From assembly GCF_024648885.1 (NCBI RefSeq), contig NZ_JANBBF010000008.1:62001-126000 (forward strand): a DNA stretch of 64,000 nt, read 5' to 3'. The notes under the pieces are model-generated. The model ran no database searches. It saw nothing but the letters and a program-made list of their open reading frames with translations, and was not told where the DNA came from. Positions 1 through 8,762 of the stretch are shown here, one piece after another. Position 1 is the stretch's first letter, and the number at the start of each line of letters is the position of its first letter. Position numbers and translations under genes: made by a program. The DNA is from Prauserella salsuginis. GTDB lineage: Bacteria; Actinomycetota; Actinomycetes; Mycobacteriales; Pseudonocardiaceae.

Positions 1-2
1 CC

Positions 3-1139
3 ATCCGGCAGCAGCGCCGGAGTGCCGACGCCGAGGTCGCAGGAGCGGTGTACATCGTGGTCGCCCCGATCGGCCGATCCGGGATCTCCATCAGGAACGC
101 GCTCGACGACCACCTCGGCGAGCAGGACGAACTGATCACCGTCGGCGGACTGCAGGTGGGTACCGATTGGTTCGAGTTCGCCGGCGGCCGGTACTACGGC
201 GACGGTCCCGAAGGCGACTGGTCGAACGCCGTGAATCGCAGGCACGCCCGCAGGGTCATGACGACCTACGACGTCACCGCGCCGTTGGTCGATGTCCTCC
301 GCATGGCGCGCCGCGCCGACCCTGCCGATCCTGCGCCGCCGCCGGCGCGTGAACCGGCCCCGCGCGCCACCGTCGACCGGCTCGCGACCGACCTGGAGCG
401 CGACCGGATCGCCGACGGCATGAGCACCGACGGCATCGGCCACGGCGACATCGAACGGCCGCCGTACGACGCAGAGGAGTTCGGCCGCTTCCGCATCGCC
501 TACCTTCCTCCGGCCAGGCCGGGACAGGCCGTGGACGACCCGCTACCGGCCTTGTCGCGGCGGTTCCCCGAAGACACCGTGGTCGTCGTCCGTGGCCTGT
601 GGGTCGACGCGGCCGGGCCCGGTGACCGCGACGCCGTCGACACGGCGCTGCAGTACGCCAGGGACAACCGGAACGACGACCTGCTGTGGCTGGGCCGGCC
701 CGCGTCGGCGGTCGGTGACTTCTACGAGCGGATCGGTCAGATCCGCCGCGGCACGCTCGATCCCCGAGGAGTGCCGGTGAAACCGCCGAGCGCGGACGAG
801 ACCGGTGGCGTGGTGGGCCCGTGGGCGTTCGCAGCGACGGGCGTCGTCATCGCGAGCGTCTCGGCGGGCGCGTGGTGGTGGCGGCGTCGCCGCCGCCAGG
901 AATCCGAGGCGAGGGCCTTCCGGCTCGCGAGTGCGGAATTGACGGCGGAACTGGCGCGTGTCGCCGCGGCCATCACGGTGGCCGACGGTCGCGACGGCCC
1001 CGGCCCCGGCCGCGCAGCCGCGGCGGAGCGGTATGCCACGGCGGTCGGCCTCGCCGAGCAGGCGACCACCGACGCGGAGCTGGCCGTCGCGCTCGACGTG
1101 GCCGGTGAGGCCCGCCGGATGCTGGAGGACGTGCGATGA
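3..1139 (+). CDS. membrane protein of unknown function (5' end probably outside window)
   Basis: I do not recognise this family. Counted from a GTG at 48, the protein has about 258 residues, then one membrane segment near residues 258-277, a run of arginines (about 279-284) and a helical, Ala/Glu-rich C-terminal tail. By the positive-inside rule the large N-terminal part should be extracytoplasmic and the tail cytoplasmic. The frame stays open to the window edge, and the AGGAG before GTG 48 is only two bases away, so the true start may lie upstream. The stop overlaps the start of the next gene (ATGA), so the two are probably co-translated. That neighbour is also an unassigned membrane protein ending in a cytoplasmic helical tail. 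Confidence 0.7.
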   Translation: MRQQRRSADAEVAGAVYIVVAPIGRSGISIRNALDDHLGEQDELITVGGLQVGTDWFEFAGGRYYGDGPEGDWSNAVNRRHARRVMTTYDVTAPLVDVLRMARRADPADPAPPPAREPAPRATVDRLATDLERDRIADGMSTDGIGHGDIERPPYDAEEFGRFRIAYLPPARPGQAVDDPLPALSRRFPEDTVVVVRGLWVDAAGPGDRDAVDTALQYARDNRNDDLLWLGRPASAVGDFYERIGQIRRGTLDPRGVPVKPPSADETGGVVGPWAFAATGVVIASVSAGAWWWRRRRRQESEARAFRLASAELTAELARVAAAITVADGRDGPGPGRAAAAERYATAVGLAEQATTDAELAVALDVAGEARRMLEDVR

Positions 1140-2191
1140 CCGGAGAGGCCCGGAGCCGGGGCCTGCGGTGGCTGATCGGGATCCTGCTGGTCGGCGGCGC
1201 GTTGTTCTCGATCGCCGGCGTACTGATCCCGCTGCTCGCAGCGCCCGACGAGCCCTCGTCGACGACGTCGATCCCGGAGGCCGACCGGGCGATCGACGGA
1301 TTACGGGAACGCAGCGTCTACGTCGAGTCCGGCGACAGGGCCGAGTGGCAGCTCGACGTGTCCGCGGCCCGTGAACTCATCGGCGACCGGCCGATCCTCG
1401 TCGCCGGCTTCGCGGGCAAGGACACGTTGCAGGCGGAGGCGCCGTACTTCCGCGACGCGATCGCCGAGGTGCAACGGCGCCCCGGCGCTCTCGGCGACCT
1501 GGCCGAGTACGACGGGCCGATGGAGGCCACGTGTGAGGCGATCGCCGGGGAGTATCCGGACACGATGGTGGTTGTGCTGCATCCGCGTCCCGGGTTCGAG
1601 ACCGCGTGCGCCGGCCCCGAGTTCCCGGCGCACGGATCCGAGGACGAGCCCGTGTCGTGGGCCGAAGGTGTGCTCGCCTCCGCTGGAGGCGCCGGCGCCC
1701 CCCGTGCGGACCGCACGGACAGACTTCCCCTCATCGACGGGCTGGTACCGGCGTACGAGACGGGTATCGAACGGCTCGACCCGCCGCCGGGGGACCGGGA
1801 TCTCGCGGGGCCGTTCCGGACTCTGCGGATCAGTGCCTACGTGGTCGGCGGTGTCGTCGCGGCCGCGGCGCTGTTCCTGCTCCTGCGGTACGGGATCATC
1901 GCGAGCGGAACATCGGTGCGGGAGCGCCGCCGCGACCGTAGGTCCGCGCGTGTCTCGGCCCGTGCCGACGTCCACGCGCTGGCGGATCGTGTCCTCGCAC
2001 TCGAACGCGAGCAGGCCGAGCGGCTCCTGTCGGAGGAGGCGGCACCCGATGCGGCCTACGTGCTCCGGCTCGCCGAGGGATACCTCGACCTAGCCAGGCG
2101 GATCGAGACCGCCGAGACCACGGGGCAGTACGCGGAGATCTCGCGGCAGGCGCGGCGGCTGCTCGAACCGGACGCCACACCGGCGGGTTGA
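1136..2191 (+). CDS. membrane protein of unknown function, two membrane segments
   Basis: The protein has 351 residues and no family I can name. A hydrophobic segment at about residues 12-34 looks like a signal anchor, and a second lies near 230-250. Between them is an extracytoplasmic domain of about 195 residues with an alternating hydrophobic pattern. After the second segment come a very basic stretch and a helical tail. The start ATG overlaps the upstream stop (ATGA) and has GGAGG about eight bases before it, which supports this start and co-translation with the upstream gene. Both genes may encode parts of one envelope complex; this is inferred only from coupling and similar architecture. 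Confidence 0.8.
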   Translation: MTGEARSRGLRWLIGILLVGGALFSIAGVLIPLLAAPDEPSSTTSIPEADRAIDGLRERSVYVESGDRAEWQLDVSAARELIGDRPILVAGFAGKDTLQAEAPYFRDAIAEVQRRPGALGDLAEYDGPMEATCEAIAGEYPDTMVVVLHPRPGFETACAGPEFPAHGSEDEPVSWAEGVLASAGGAGAPRADRTDRLPLIDGLVPAYETGIERLDPPPGDRDLAGPFRTLRISAYVVGGVVAAAALFLLLRYGIIASGTSVRERRRDRRSARVSARADVHALADRVLALEREQAERLLSEEAAPDAAYVLRLAEGYLDLARRIETAETTGQYAEISRQARRLLEPDATPAG

Positions 2192-2217
2192 GCAGCCGCG
2201 ACCTTGCGGCGGATACG

Positions 2218-2254
2218 CCGTGGTCCCGGCGCCGAACCGACGCCGGGACCACGG
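2218..2254. terminator. 14-bp perfect hairpin between convergent genes
   Basis: A 14-bp perfect inverted repeat (2218-2231 and 2241-2254) surrounds a 9-base loop, 26 bases after the stop at 2191. It lies between a rightward operon and the leftward lipoprotein gene, so it can end transcription from the left. There is no T-run, which is common for GC-rich actinobacterial terminators. Confidence 0.6.
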
Positions 2255-2294
2255 AAGCCGTTCCGGCGCCGTCCCCTCAGCCCTGTCGCCTCAG

Positions 2295-2330
2295 CCCTGT
2301 CGCCGCATGCCGCGGCGTGCGGCGACAGGG
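2295..2330. terminator. 13-bp perfect hairpin, second in the same convergent gap
   Basis: The arms 2295-2307 and 2318-2330 are exact complements around a 10-base loop. The left arm is preceded by a partial direct copy of itself (CCCTGTCGCC at 2281-2290 and again at 2295). The position suggests a terminator for the leftward lipoprotein gene that stops at 2401. Confidence 0.5.
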
Positions 2331-2400
2331 CGCGGAGGAGCAGCGGCGCCGACGGGTGCCTCCCGACACACGGCGGTCCGGGACGGGGGAGAGGTCCGGA

Positions 2401-3063
2401 TCACTTGGTCCAGACGACCGGGTTCTCCTCGTAGTCGGGGGACTCGGTGAAGTGGACCTCGGTCACATCGCCCCGCGCCGAGCCCTGGATGGTGCAGCTC
2501 TCGTACGAAGCGCCCTGTTCGTCGAACTCGGACGGTGCCGATTCGCTCTCACACTGGTCCACACCACCCATCACGGTGAGGACTGCTCCCGTGGAGTCGC
2601 CGCCGGCGAGCCGCCCGTCGAGGTCGACCCGGGAGTACTTCAGCTCGTCGCCACCGACGTTCTCGACCGTGAACTCGATGTAGTACGGCGTGATGCGCTC
2701 GTCGGCCGACGAGCCGTCGCTCTTCTTGGGAAGGTCGTCGTGCGAACCCTTCTTGATGTCGGTCACGGTGATGGCGACCGTGCCCTTCTTGTCGCCGGTG
2801 TACTCGAACGGAACGACGGCGCGCTCACCCACCTCGAGTGTCGTTCCGGGCGCGGTGACCTCGTCGTCGACCGGGAGCGCGCTGACGTCGCCACCGTCGG
2901 CCGGCTCGGAGGACTCGGCCGGTGCGGAACTGCTGGCCGGAGCGGAGTTCTGTTCCTGGTTCTGCTGCTGGCCTGCGTCGGCGTCCCCCTCGCCACCGCA
3001 GGCCGAAAGGGCCAGACCCATCGTGGTCAGTGCTGCCGCGGCGGCAATACGTCCCTTGCGCAC
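2401..3063 (-). CDS. secreted lipoprotein, DUF4352-like Ig fold
   Basis: The 220-residue protein starts at a GTG (3063) behind a good GAGG site five bases upstream. The signal peptide is short and basic with a hydrophobic core, and ends in the lipobox LSAC (Cys at about residue 22). A Gly/Gln/Ser/Glu-rich linker follows, then about 150 residues with the beta-rich pattern of DUF4352 / MPT63-like proteins, including the element YYIEFTVENVGG. Two cysteines (in DQCES and ESCTI) may form a disulfide. The protein is predicted to be lipid-anchored on the outer face of the membrane; its ligand is unknown. A longer reading from 3150 would place the signal peptide internally and is unlikely. Confidence 0.85.
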   Translation of the reverse strand: MRKGRIAAAAALTTMGLALSACGGEGDADAGQQQNQEQNSAPASSSAPAESSEPADGGDVSALPVDDEVTAPGTTLEVGERAVVPFEYTGDKKGTVAITVTDIKKGSHDDLPKKSDGSSADERITPYYIEFTVENVGGDELKYSRVDLDGRLAGGDSTGAVLTVMGGVDQCESESAPSEFDEQGASYESCTIQGSARGDVTEVHFTESPDYEENPVVWTK

Positions 3064-3263
3064 GGTATACCTCACTCTGCGTTGTCGGCGCTGTCGACGT
3101 GACAGCATGTGGAGTATTGACGTATCGGGCAGAGCTGGCGTTCCGTGCATTTCGAAACGTGACCGCCGGCACGTTGAGTAGTCACCGGGTTCGACACGAG
3201 TCGGTCATCGACCCGCACGACCGACCGGCCACGACCGGGTACGTGAGAAGGCCCGCGCAGCAA

Positions 3264-3303
3264 CAGGGGCCGCCGGAACGACGAGCGGTTCCGGCGGCCC
3301 CTG
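3264..3303 (-). terminator. 16-bp perfect hairpin downstream of mdh
   Basis: A 16-bp perfect inverted repeat (3264-3279 and 3288-3303) with an 8-base loop begins 17 bases beyond the mdh stop. It is the strongest terminator candidate in the left part of the window. Confidence 0.8.
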
Positions 3304-3319
3304 TGTGCGGGAGACGTGA

Positions 3320-4330
<1,011 letters not shown>

Positions 4331-4351
4331 TCAGTGCTTGTACTCGGGATG

Positions 4352-6457
4352 CTATCCGGCGGTGCCGGATCCGGGCGGGTGCGTCGCCTCACCTGTACCG
4401 ATTGAGCCGGGCCGAGGTGTGACGCCGAACGCTTTGCCTAGCGCGCCGACGGCCTCGTCGAGCTTCGCGAAACTCGCCAGCACGACCCGCGGTGCCGGTT
4501 CGTCGTCGGGACGGATCCCGTCGTCGCCGGGGGGCGGTTCGATGTGGCCCTGGATGCCGGGGGAGGAGCGGATGGTGTCCAGCAGCACGTCGATGTTGTG
4601 GGTGATCCTCGTGGTGACGGTGTCGAGCCGGTCATCGAGCGCCAGCAGCCCCGGCCGGGCCCGCGCGGCGATGTGCCGTGCCCGGAACGCGACGGCGTCG
4701 AGGGTGTCGAGCACGTACCAGCCGTAGTCGCGCCGCGCCGCGCGCAGACTGATCGGGTGGGTCAGCGGCTCGACGACGGCGCGGACCTGTTCGACGTCGC
4801 GGTCCAGCGTGCGCGACAGCTCGATGACATTCACGTTGTCCACCCCGGACAGCAGCGCTCTGGCCTGCGTCACGTACTCCCGCAGGTCTTCGAGCGCGGT
4901 CGCGACGTCGTCGAGCATCACCGCACGGGTACGGACCGGCACGATCACGACGGCGGCCAGTACCCCGGAGGCCGCGCCGACGGCCGTCTCGGCGAGTCGC
5001 ACGCCGAGCACGTCGATGCTGAACGTGCCGAGCAGGCTGTAGAGCAATCCGAGCATCGTCGTGATGAAGAACGTCATCGCGACCTGCGAGGCGCGCGCGA
5101 AGAACACCATGCCGAACACGCACACGAGGATCAGCACGATCGTGGCGGGCACGTTCTCGGCCACGACGAGGGCGCACAGGGCGCCCGCGAAGATCCCGAC
5201 GATCGTGCCCACGATCCGGCGAGCGCTCTTGATCAGGGTCGCGCCCGCACTCGAGGTGCCGAGGAAGACGACGAACACGGTCAGCACCGCCCAGTACCAC
5301 CGCTGGTGTGACACGAGTTCGCCGCCGACGACCGCGAGGCCGCCGCCCAGCACGGCCTGGATCGCACTGCGCGTCTTGTTGTCGTAGGCGAACACCCGAG
5401 TGCGTTCGGCCTCCTCACCCTCGGGTGGTTCCGCCTCGGCCGAGAAGTCGTTCTCGGCGATCCGCTGCGCGTTGAGGTCGGCGAGCGCGAGTTCGGCGAT
5501 CGCCCGGCGCACGTCGTCGCCGGGTTCGGTGCGATCACCCAGCCTGCTGCCACTGACGAGCAGTTCGCTGAACTCCCGGGTGTCGGCGATGACCGGGAGT
5601 TCCCGCGGATCGCGCTCGATGAGGGAGCGGAAGCGCTGCAGCCGCGTCACGAGGTCGTCGCGCACCGCCTCGTCGAGGTTCTCGGCGCACACCCTGCGCG
5701 TGGTGATCGCGAGCCACTGCGCGGCCAGTTCGACCTCCAGTGCCCGTCTCCGCAGCAGTGCGGCGGCTTTCGGGTCGTCGAAGACGTCGGCGATGGTGTC
5801 CTCGATCAGCAGGACCGCCTCGTGCAACCGGTCGCCCGCGCGGCGGAGTTGTTTGCCGGTGCGCTGTGTGCCGCCGGCTGCGAGGTGGTTCGCGGCGGCT
5901 GTCACGCTGGCACTGAGCCTGGTGCGGAACGAACGGCGTATCGCGAGCAGCTCGCGGCCCGCCCTGCGCGGCAGCAGCACGAAGCGCACGATCGCGTTCG
6001 CGCCCAGCCCCGTGGCGAGCGCCAGCAGCAGTACAGGCACCTGGTGGACCTGCGTCTGCAGGAACATCGCGAAGAAGAACAGGAAGAACGGTGCCGAACC
6101 GAGTGCGATGCCGCGCACACCGAACCGCTGTGCGTAGACCGCCACGAAGATCAGCAGCACGAACACGATGCCGTCGAGGGGCGGCACGGCCTGGCCGAGA
6201 CTCGCGGCCGTCAGCGCGGCGGCGCCGACCACGAACACGAGGCCGAGCGACACCGCCTGCCCCGCAGGCTCCGGATCGCTGATCGTGAACGCCGCCATCA
6301 GCGCACTCACGGAACCGACCAGTACCACCGGCAGCGGCAGGCCGATCGGAACGAGGACCGACACCGCGATCCCGATGCCGAGTATCGCCGACAGGGCGCG
6401 GCGGCTACGGCTCCATCCGGGATCCGACGCGCGCAGCCGGTCGACCGCGGTCTCCAT
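4352..6457 (-). CDS. FUSC-family membrane protein
   Basis: This is a roughly 700-residue protein with two hydrophobic blocks of about six segments each (roughly residues 25-155 and 365-520). A cytoplasmic helical region separates them and another follows. That layout is typical of the fusaric-acid-resistance / aromatic-acid-exporter superfamily, including the second-block element FLGTSSAGATLIKSARRI. The family is associated with efflux of aromatic acids or with envelope stress; the substrate here is unknown. I start at ATG 6457 because the protein then begins with a short cytoplasmic helix leading into the first membrane segment. ATG 6472 and GTG 6478 are also possible, and none has a clear Shine-Dalgarno site. 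The longer frame up to 6685 encodes low-complexity sequence and is unlikely. Confidence 0.88.
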   Translation of the reverse strand: METAVDRLRASDPGWSRSRRALSAILGIGIAVSVLVPIGLPLPVVLVGSVSALMAAFTISDPEPAGQAVSLGLVFVVGAAALTAASLGQAVPPLDGIVFVLLIFVAVYAQRFGVRGIALGSAPFFLFFFAMFLQTQVHQVPVLLLALATGLGANAIVRFVLLPRRAGRELLAIRRSFRTRLSASVTAAANHLAAGGTQRTGKQLRRAGDRLHEAVLLIEDTIADVFDDPKAAALLRRRALEVELAAQWLAITTRRVCAENLDEAVRDDLVTRLQRFRSLIERDPRELPVIADTREFSELLVSGSRLGDRTEPGDDVRRAIAELALADLNAQRIAENDFSAEAEPPEGEEAERTRVFAYDNKTRSAIQAVLGGGLAVVGGELVSHQRWYWAVLTVFVVFLGTSSAGATLIKSARRIVGTIVGIFAGALCALVVAENVPATIVLILVCVFGMVFFARASQVAMTFFITTMLGLLYSLLGTFSIDVLGVRLAETAVGAASGVLAAVVIVPVRTRAVMLDDVATALEDLREYVTQARALLSGVDNVNVIELSRTLDRDVEQVRAVVEPLTHPISLRAARRDYGWYVLDTLDAVAFRARHIAARARPGLLALDDRLDTVTTRITHNIDVLLDTIRSSPGIQGHIEPPPGDDGIRPDDEPAPRVVLASFAKLDEAVGALGKAFGVTPRPGSIGTGEATHPPGSGTAG

Positions 6458-6709
6458 GACGGTGCCGATCATCCGCACGGTCCCGGTGACGCTGGACGGA
6501 GGACACCGCCTCCGCACCCGTCGGCGCTCAGCGTGCAGCGAGGCGTACAGCGGGAACCGGTATGAGCCACGCACCACACCGTAGACCGCCGGGGAAGCGC
6601 GTCCGGACACACCGCCGCAGACCGCGAGCCACATCCCCTGATGGAGTACCGCCCCCGATCGAGTACCGCGTCGAGTCGCGGACACGCTGCACCGCGTTTA
6701 CCGTCAGGC

Positions 6710-7198
6710 ATGGTGAGCAGCTATTACGGATCCGACGGGTACGAGTCCCACGGCGACTACCGCCACGCGGACTCGGCGAAGCCGCGTGTCAACGCAGGCA
6801 CGCTGTGGGCGGGCGGCGCCGCGACCGCGCTCGTCGCCGCGCTGGTCGGGGTGGTCGCCACCCTGGTCGTCACCGGCGTGTTCGACATCCCCGTGATCGC
6901 CCCGGCGAACGCCGAAGGGGCCGTCGACTACATCGGCGCCGTCTGGCTGGCCGGTTTCGGCGTCGTCGGTTCGCTGTTGGCCACCGCGCTGGCACACCTG
7001 CTGTTGCTGGTCGCGCCCCGGCCGATGGCGTTCCTCGGCTGGATCGTCGGCCTGGTGACGGTCGTGTTCGCGGTGTGGCCGTTCACGATCGCGGTCGAGA
7101 TCGAAGTACAGGTCGCCAGCGCCCTGGTGTATGTCGTCATGGGCATCGCGATCGGCTCGCTGGTCACCGGCATGGCGACCAAGGCCCTCGACGACTGA
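6710..7198 (+). CDS. four-segment small membrane protein, DUF6069-like
   Basis: The protein has 162 residues. The N-terminus is polar and Tyr/Ser-rich (SSYYGSDGYES) and is followed by four membrane segments with short loops. Size, N-terminal pattern and topology resemble the uncharacterised actinobacterial DUF6069 family; I judge this by pattern only. ATG 6710 is preferred over an in-frame start at 6641 because the extra residues are Arg/Pro-rich and not family-like. It is divergent from the FUSC gene. Function unknown. Confidence 0.75.
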   Translation: MVSSYYGSDGYESHGDYRHADSAKPRVNAGTLWAGGAATALVAALVGVVATLVVTGVFDIPVIAPANAEGAVDYIGAVWLAGFGVVGSLLATALAHLLLLVAPRPMAFLGWIVGLVTVVFAVWPFTIAVEIEVQVASALVYVVMGIAIGSLVTGMATKALDD

Positions 7199-7205
7199 GG
7201 GTGCG

Positions 7206-7236
7206 CCCCGCACGATCCGGCTCGCGGGGTGCGGGG
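7206..7236. terminator. weak hairpin between convergent genes
   Basis: An 8-bp stem (7206-7213 with 7229-7236) and a 15-base loop fill the 48-base gap between the small membrane protein and the peptidase gene. It could serve both strands. Confidence 0.4.
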
Positions 7237-7246
7237 TGGGGCCGGC

Positions 7247-8122
7247 TCAGCCGTACTTGCCCTGCACCGCGCTGTCGGCGATCGCGGTGACGACCTTGAA
7301 CGCCTTCATCGCCTCGGTCATCGTCGCGGCCTCGAACGCGATCCGCCGCAGGCCGGTTTCGGCCACCGTCGGCACGACCGCGGCGGCCTGCGCGAGATGG
7401 CTTGCATCGAACTCGATCTCGATCCGGTGCGGGGCGACGACCGGCGCCACCCGGCTCGCGCGGGTCATCGACCGCTCGGCCGCCTCGGCGATCCGACTCG
7501 CCGTGACCGACGGCGGGTCGCACACCGCCGCGTACCGGCTCACGCACTCCTTGACGACGACGTGTTCGGCATCCGGGGCGTACTCGGCCGCGTCGGCGCA
7601 CGCCCGGTCGTCGCCGGTGACGACGAGGACCGGCACTCCGTACTCGGCGGCCAGCGCGGTGTTGAGCCTGCCTTCGCTGGCGGGTGCGTCGTCGAGCCAC
7701 ACGCCGGTGATGTGCGCGGGCAGGTAGGTGTGGGACAGCACGCCCTCGCACCCGGAGCCCGCGTGATACCCGAGCAGCACCGCACCGTCCACACCGGAAT
7801 CGACACCTTCCATCATGGACAGCGGCTTGTGCCTGCCGGTCAGCAGCCGCGCCCGGGTGTCGAGCTCCTCCAGGAGCAGGTTTCGCTGCGACAGGTGCGC
7901 CTCGTTGACGAGGGCGCCGTCTGCTCCACCCGCGCACAGGCCCGCGACCGCCGCGTTCACGTCACCGGTGAACAGCTTGCGGAACCGCTGCCACTGCTCG
8001 GTCCCCGGCACGACGTCGTCGGTCCAGGTGACGCCGGTGACGCCTTCCATGTCGGCGGAGATCAGGATTCTCGGCCCCGAGGTGGGGCGACCGGGCTCGC
8101 TGCCGGGTGCAGGCTGTGTCAT
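7247..8122 (-). CDS. M55-family D-aminopeptidase (DppA-like)
   Basis: This is a zinc-dependent peptidase of the DppA/M55 type, which in Bacillus removes N-terminal D-amino acids from peptides in a ring-shaped cytosolic decamer. All five expected metal-site residues are visible counting from ATG 8122: Asp24 and Glu26 (ISADMEGVTG), His76 (VNEAHLS), His120 (LLGYHAG) and Glu150 (APASEGRLN). The usual NDSHG motif reads NEAHL here, a variation of unknown effect. Length (291 residues) fits the family. GTG 8128 is an alternative start. A peptide ABC transporter operon begins about 640 bases away on the other strand, so the two may both handle peptides or peptidoglycan fragments. Confidence 0.93.
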   Translation of the reverse strand: MTQPAPGSEPGRPTSGPRILISADMEGVTGVTWTDDVVPGTEQWQRFRKLFTGDVNAAVAGLCAGGADGALVNEAHLSQRNLLLEELDTRARLLTGRHKPLSMMEGVDSGVDGAVLLGYHAGSGCEGVLSHTYLPAHITGVWLDDAPASEGRLNTALAAEYGVPVLVVTGDDRACADAAEYAPDAEHVVVKECVSRYAAVCDPPSVTASRIAEAAERSMTRASRVAPVVAPHRIEIEFDASHLAQAAAVVPTVAETGLRRIAFEAATMTEAMKAFKVVTAIADSAVQGKYG

Positions 8123-8207
8123 GGGCACAGGCTACGACGCCTAGGCGCGCTAAAGGATCATGCCGCCGACGGTGTCGGATTCGACCGGAATCGTCGTATC
8201 CTGGGGT

Positions 8208-8591
8208 ATGGCCACCGGCGTCCTCGTGCACGCTGCGATCTTCGTGGCACCGACGATCGTGGTGCTGCTCATCGTGTTGCTGCCGGGCGCCGCGCGCCGT
8301 GCCGCCCTCCGGCACCAGGCCGGTGGAGGGCCGATCCCGCGACACCGCGCCGTCGAAGTCGTGGCCGCCGACCTGCGCCGCGCTCACTACGCCCTGGTGA
8401 CCCTCGATGCCGATGCGTCCCGTTTCCACCGGGACGAAGCCTGCGCCCACTACGACGCGGTGCTGGCCGAAGCCTGCGCGATCGCCGACATCCCGACCGA
8501 CCGGCTCGACGATGCGACCGGCATCGACCGCGACATCGCGCGGCTCGAACTGGAGGAAGCGCTCATCCAGCGTGGCCTCGCTCCGCACTGA
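8208..8591 (+). CDS. small protein with one N-terminal membrane segment
   Basis: This 127-residue protein of unknown family has a membrane segment at about residues 5-26. The cytoplasmic C-terminal part is helical and rich in Ala, Asp and Arg, with the regularly spaced pattern RRAHYALVTLDAD and RDEACAHYDAVLAEA. I chose ATG 8208 because the membrane segment begins directly after it and a possible -10 (TATCCT) lies five bases upstream, which would make the mRNA almost leaderless. ATG 8160, preceded by AAAGGA, would add 16 residues and is possible. Confidence 0.65.
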   Translation: MATGVLVHAAIFVAPTIVVLLIVLLPGAARRAALRHQAGGGPIPRHRAVEVVAADLRRAHYALVTLDADASRFHRDEACAHYDAVLAEACAIADIPTDRLDDATGIDRDIARLELEEALIQRGLAPH

Positions 8592-8762
8592 CGGACGGCC
8601 CACCAGCGCACCGCCTCGGCACGGGACCGGCTTCCGCGCGGCTTTCCTACTTCCGTCTGTTTCCGGTGGGCAACCCGTGTGCAAAACGTTGACAGCACGT
8701 TCGCGGGGGTGGTTACTTTTTGCGCTTCGGGTCATCCGCTCAGTCGACAACGAGGTGCAACC

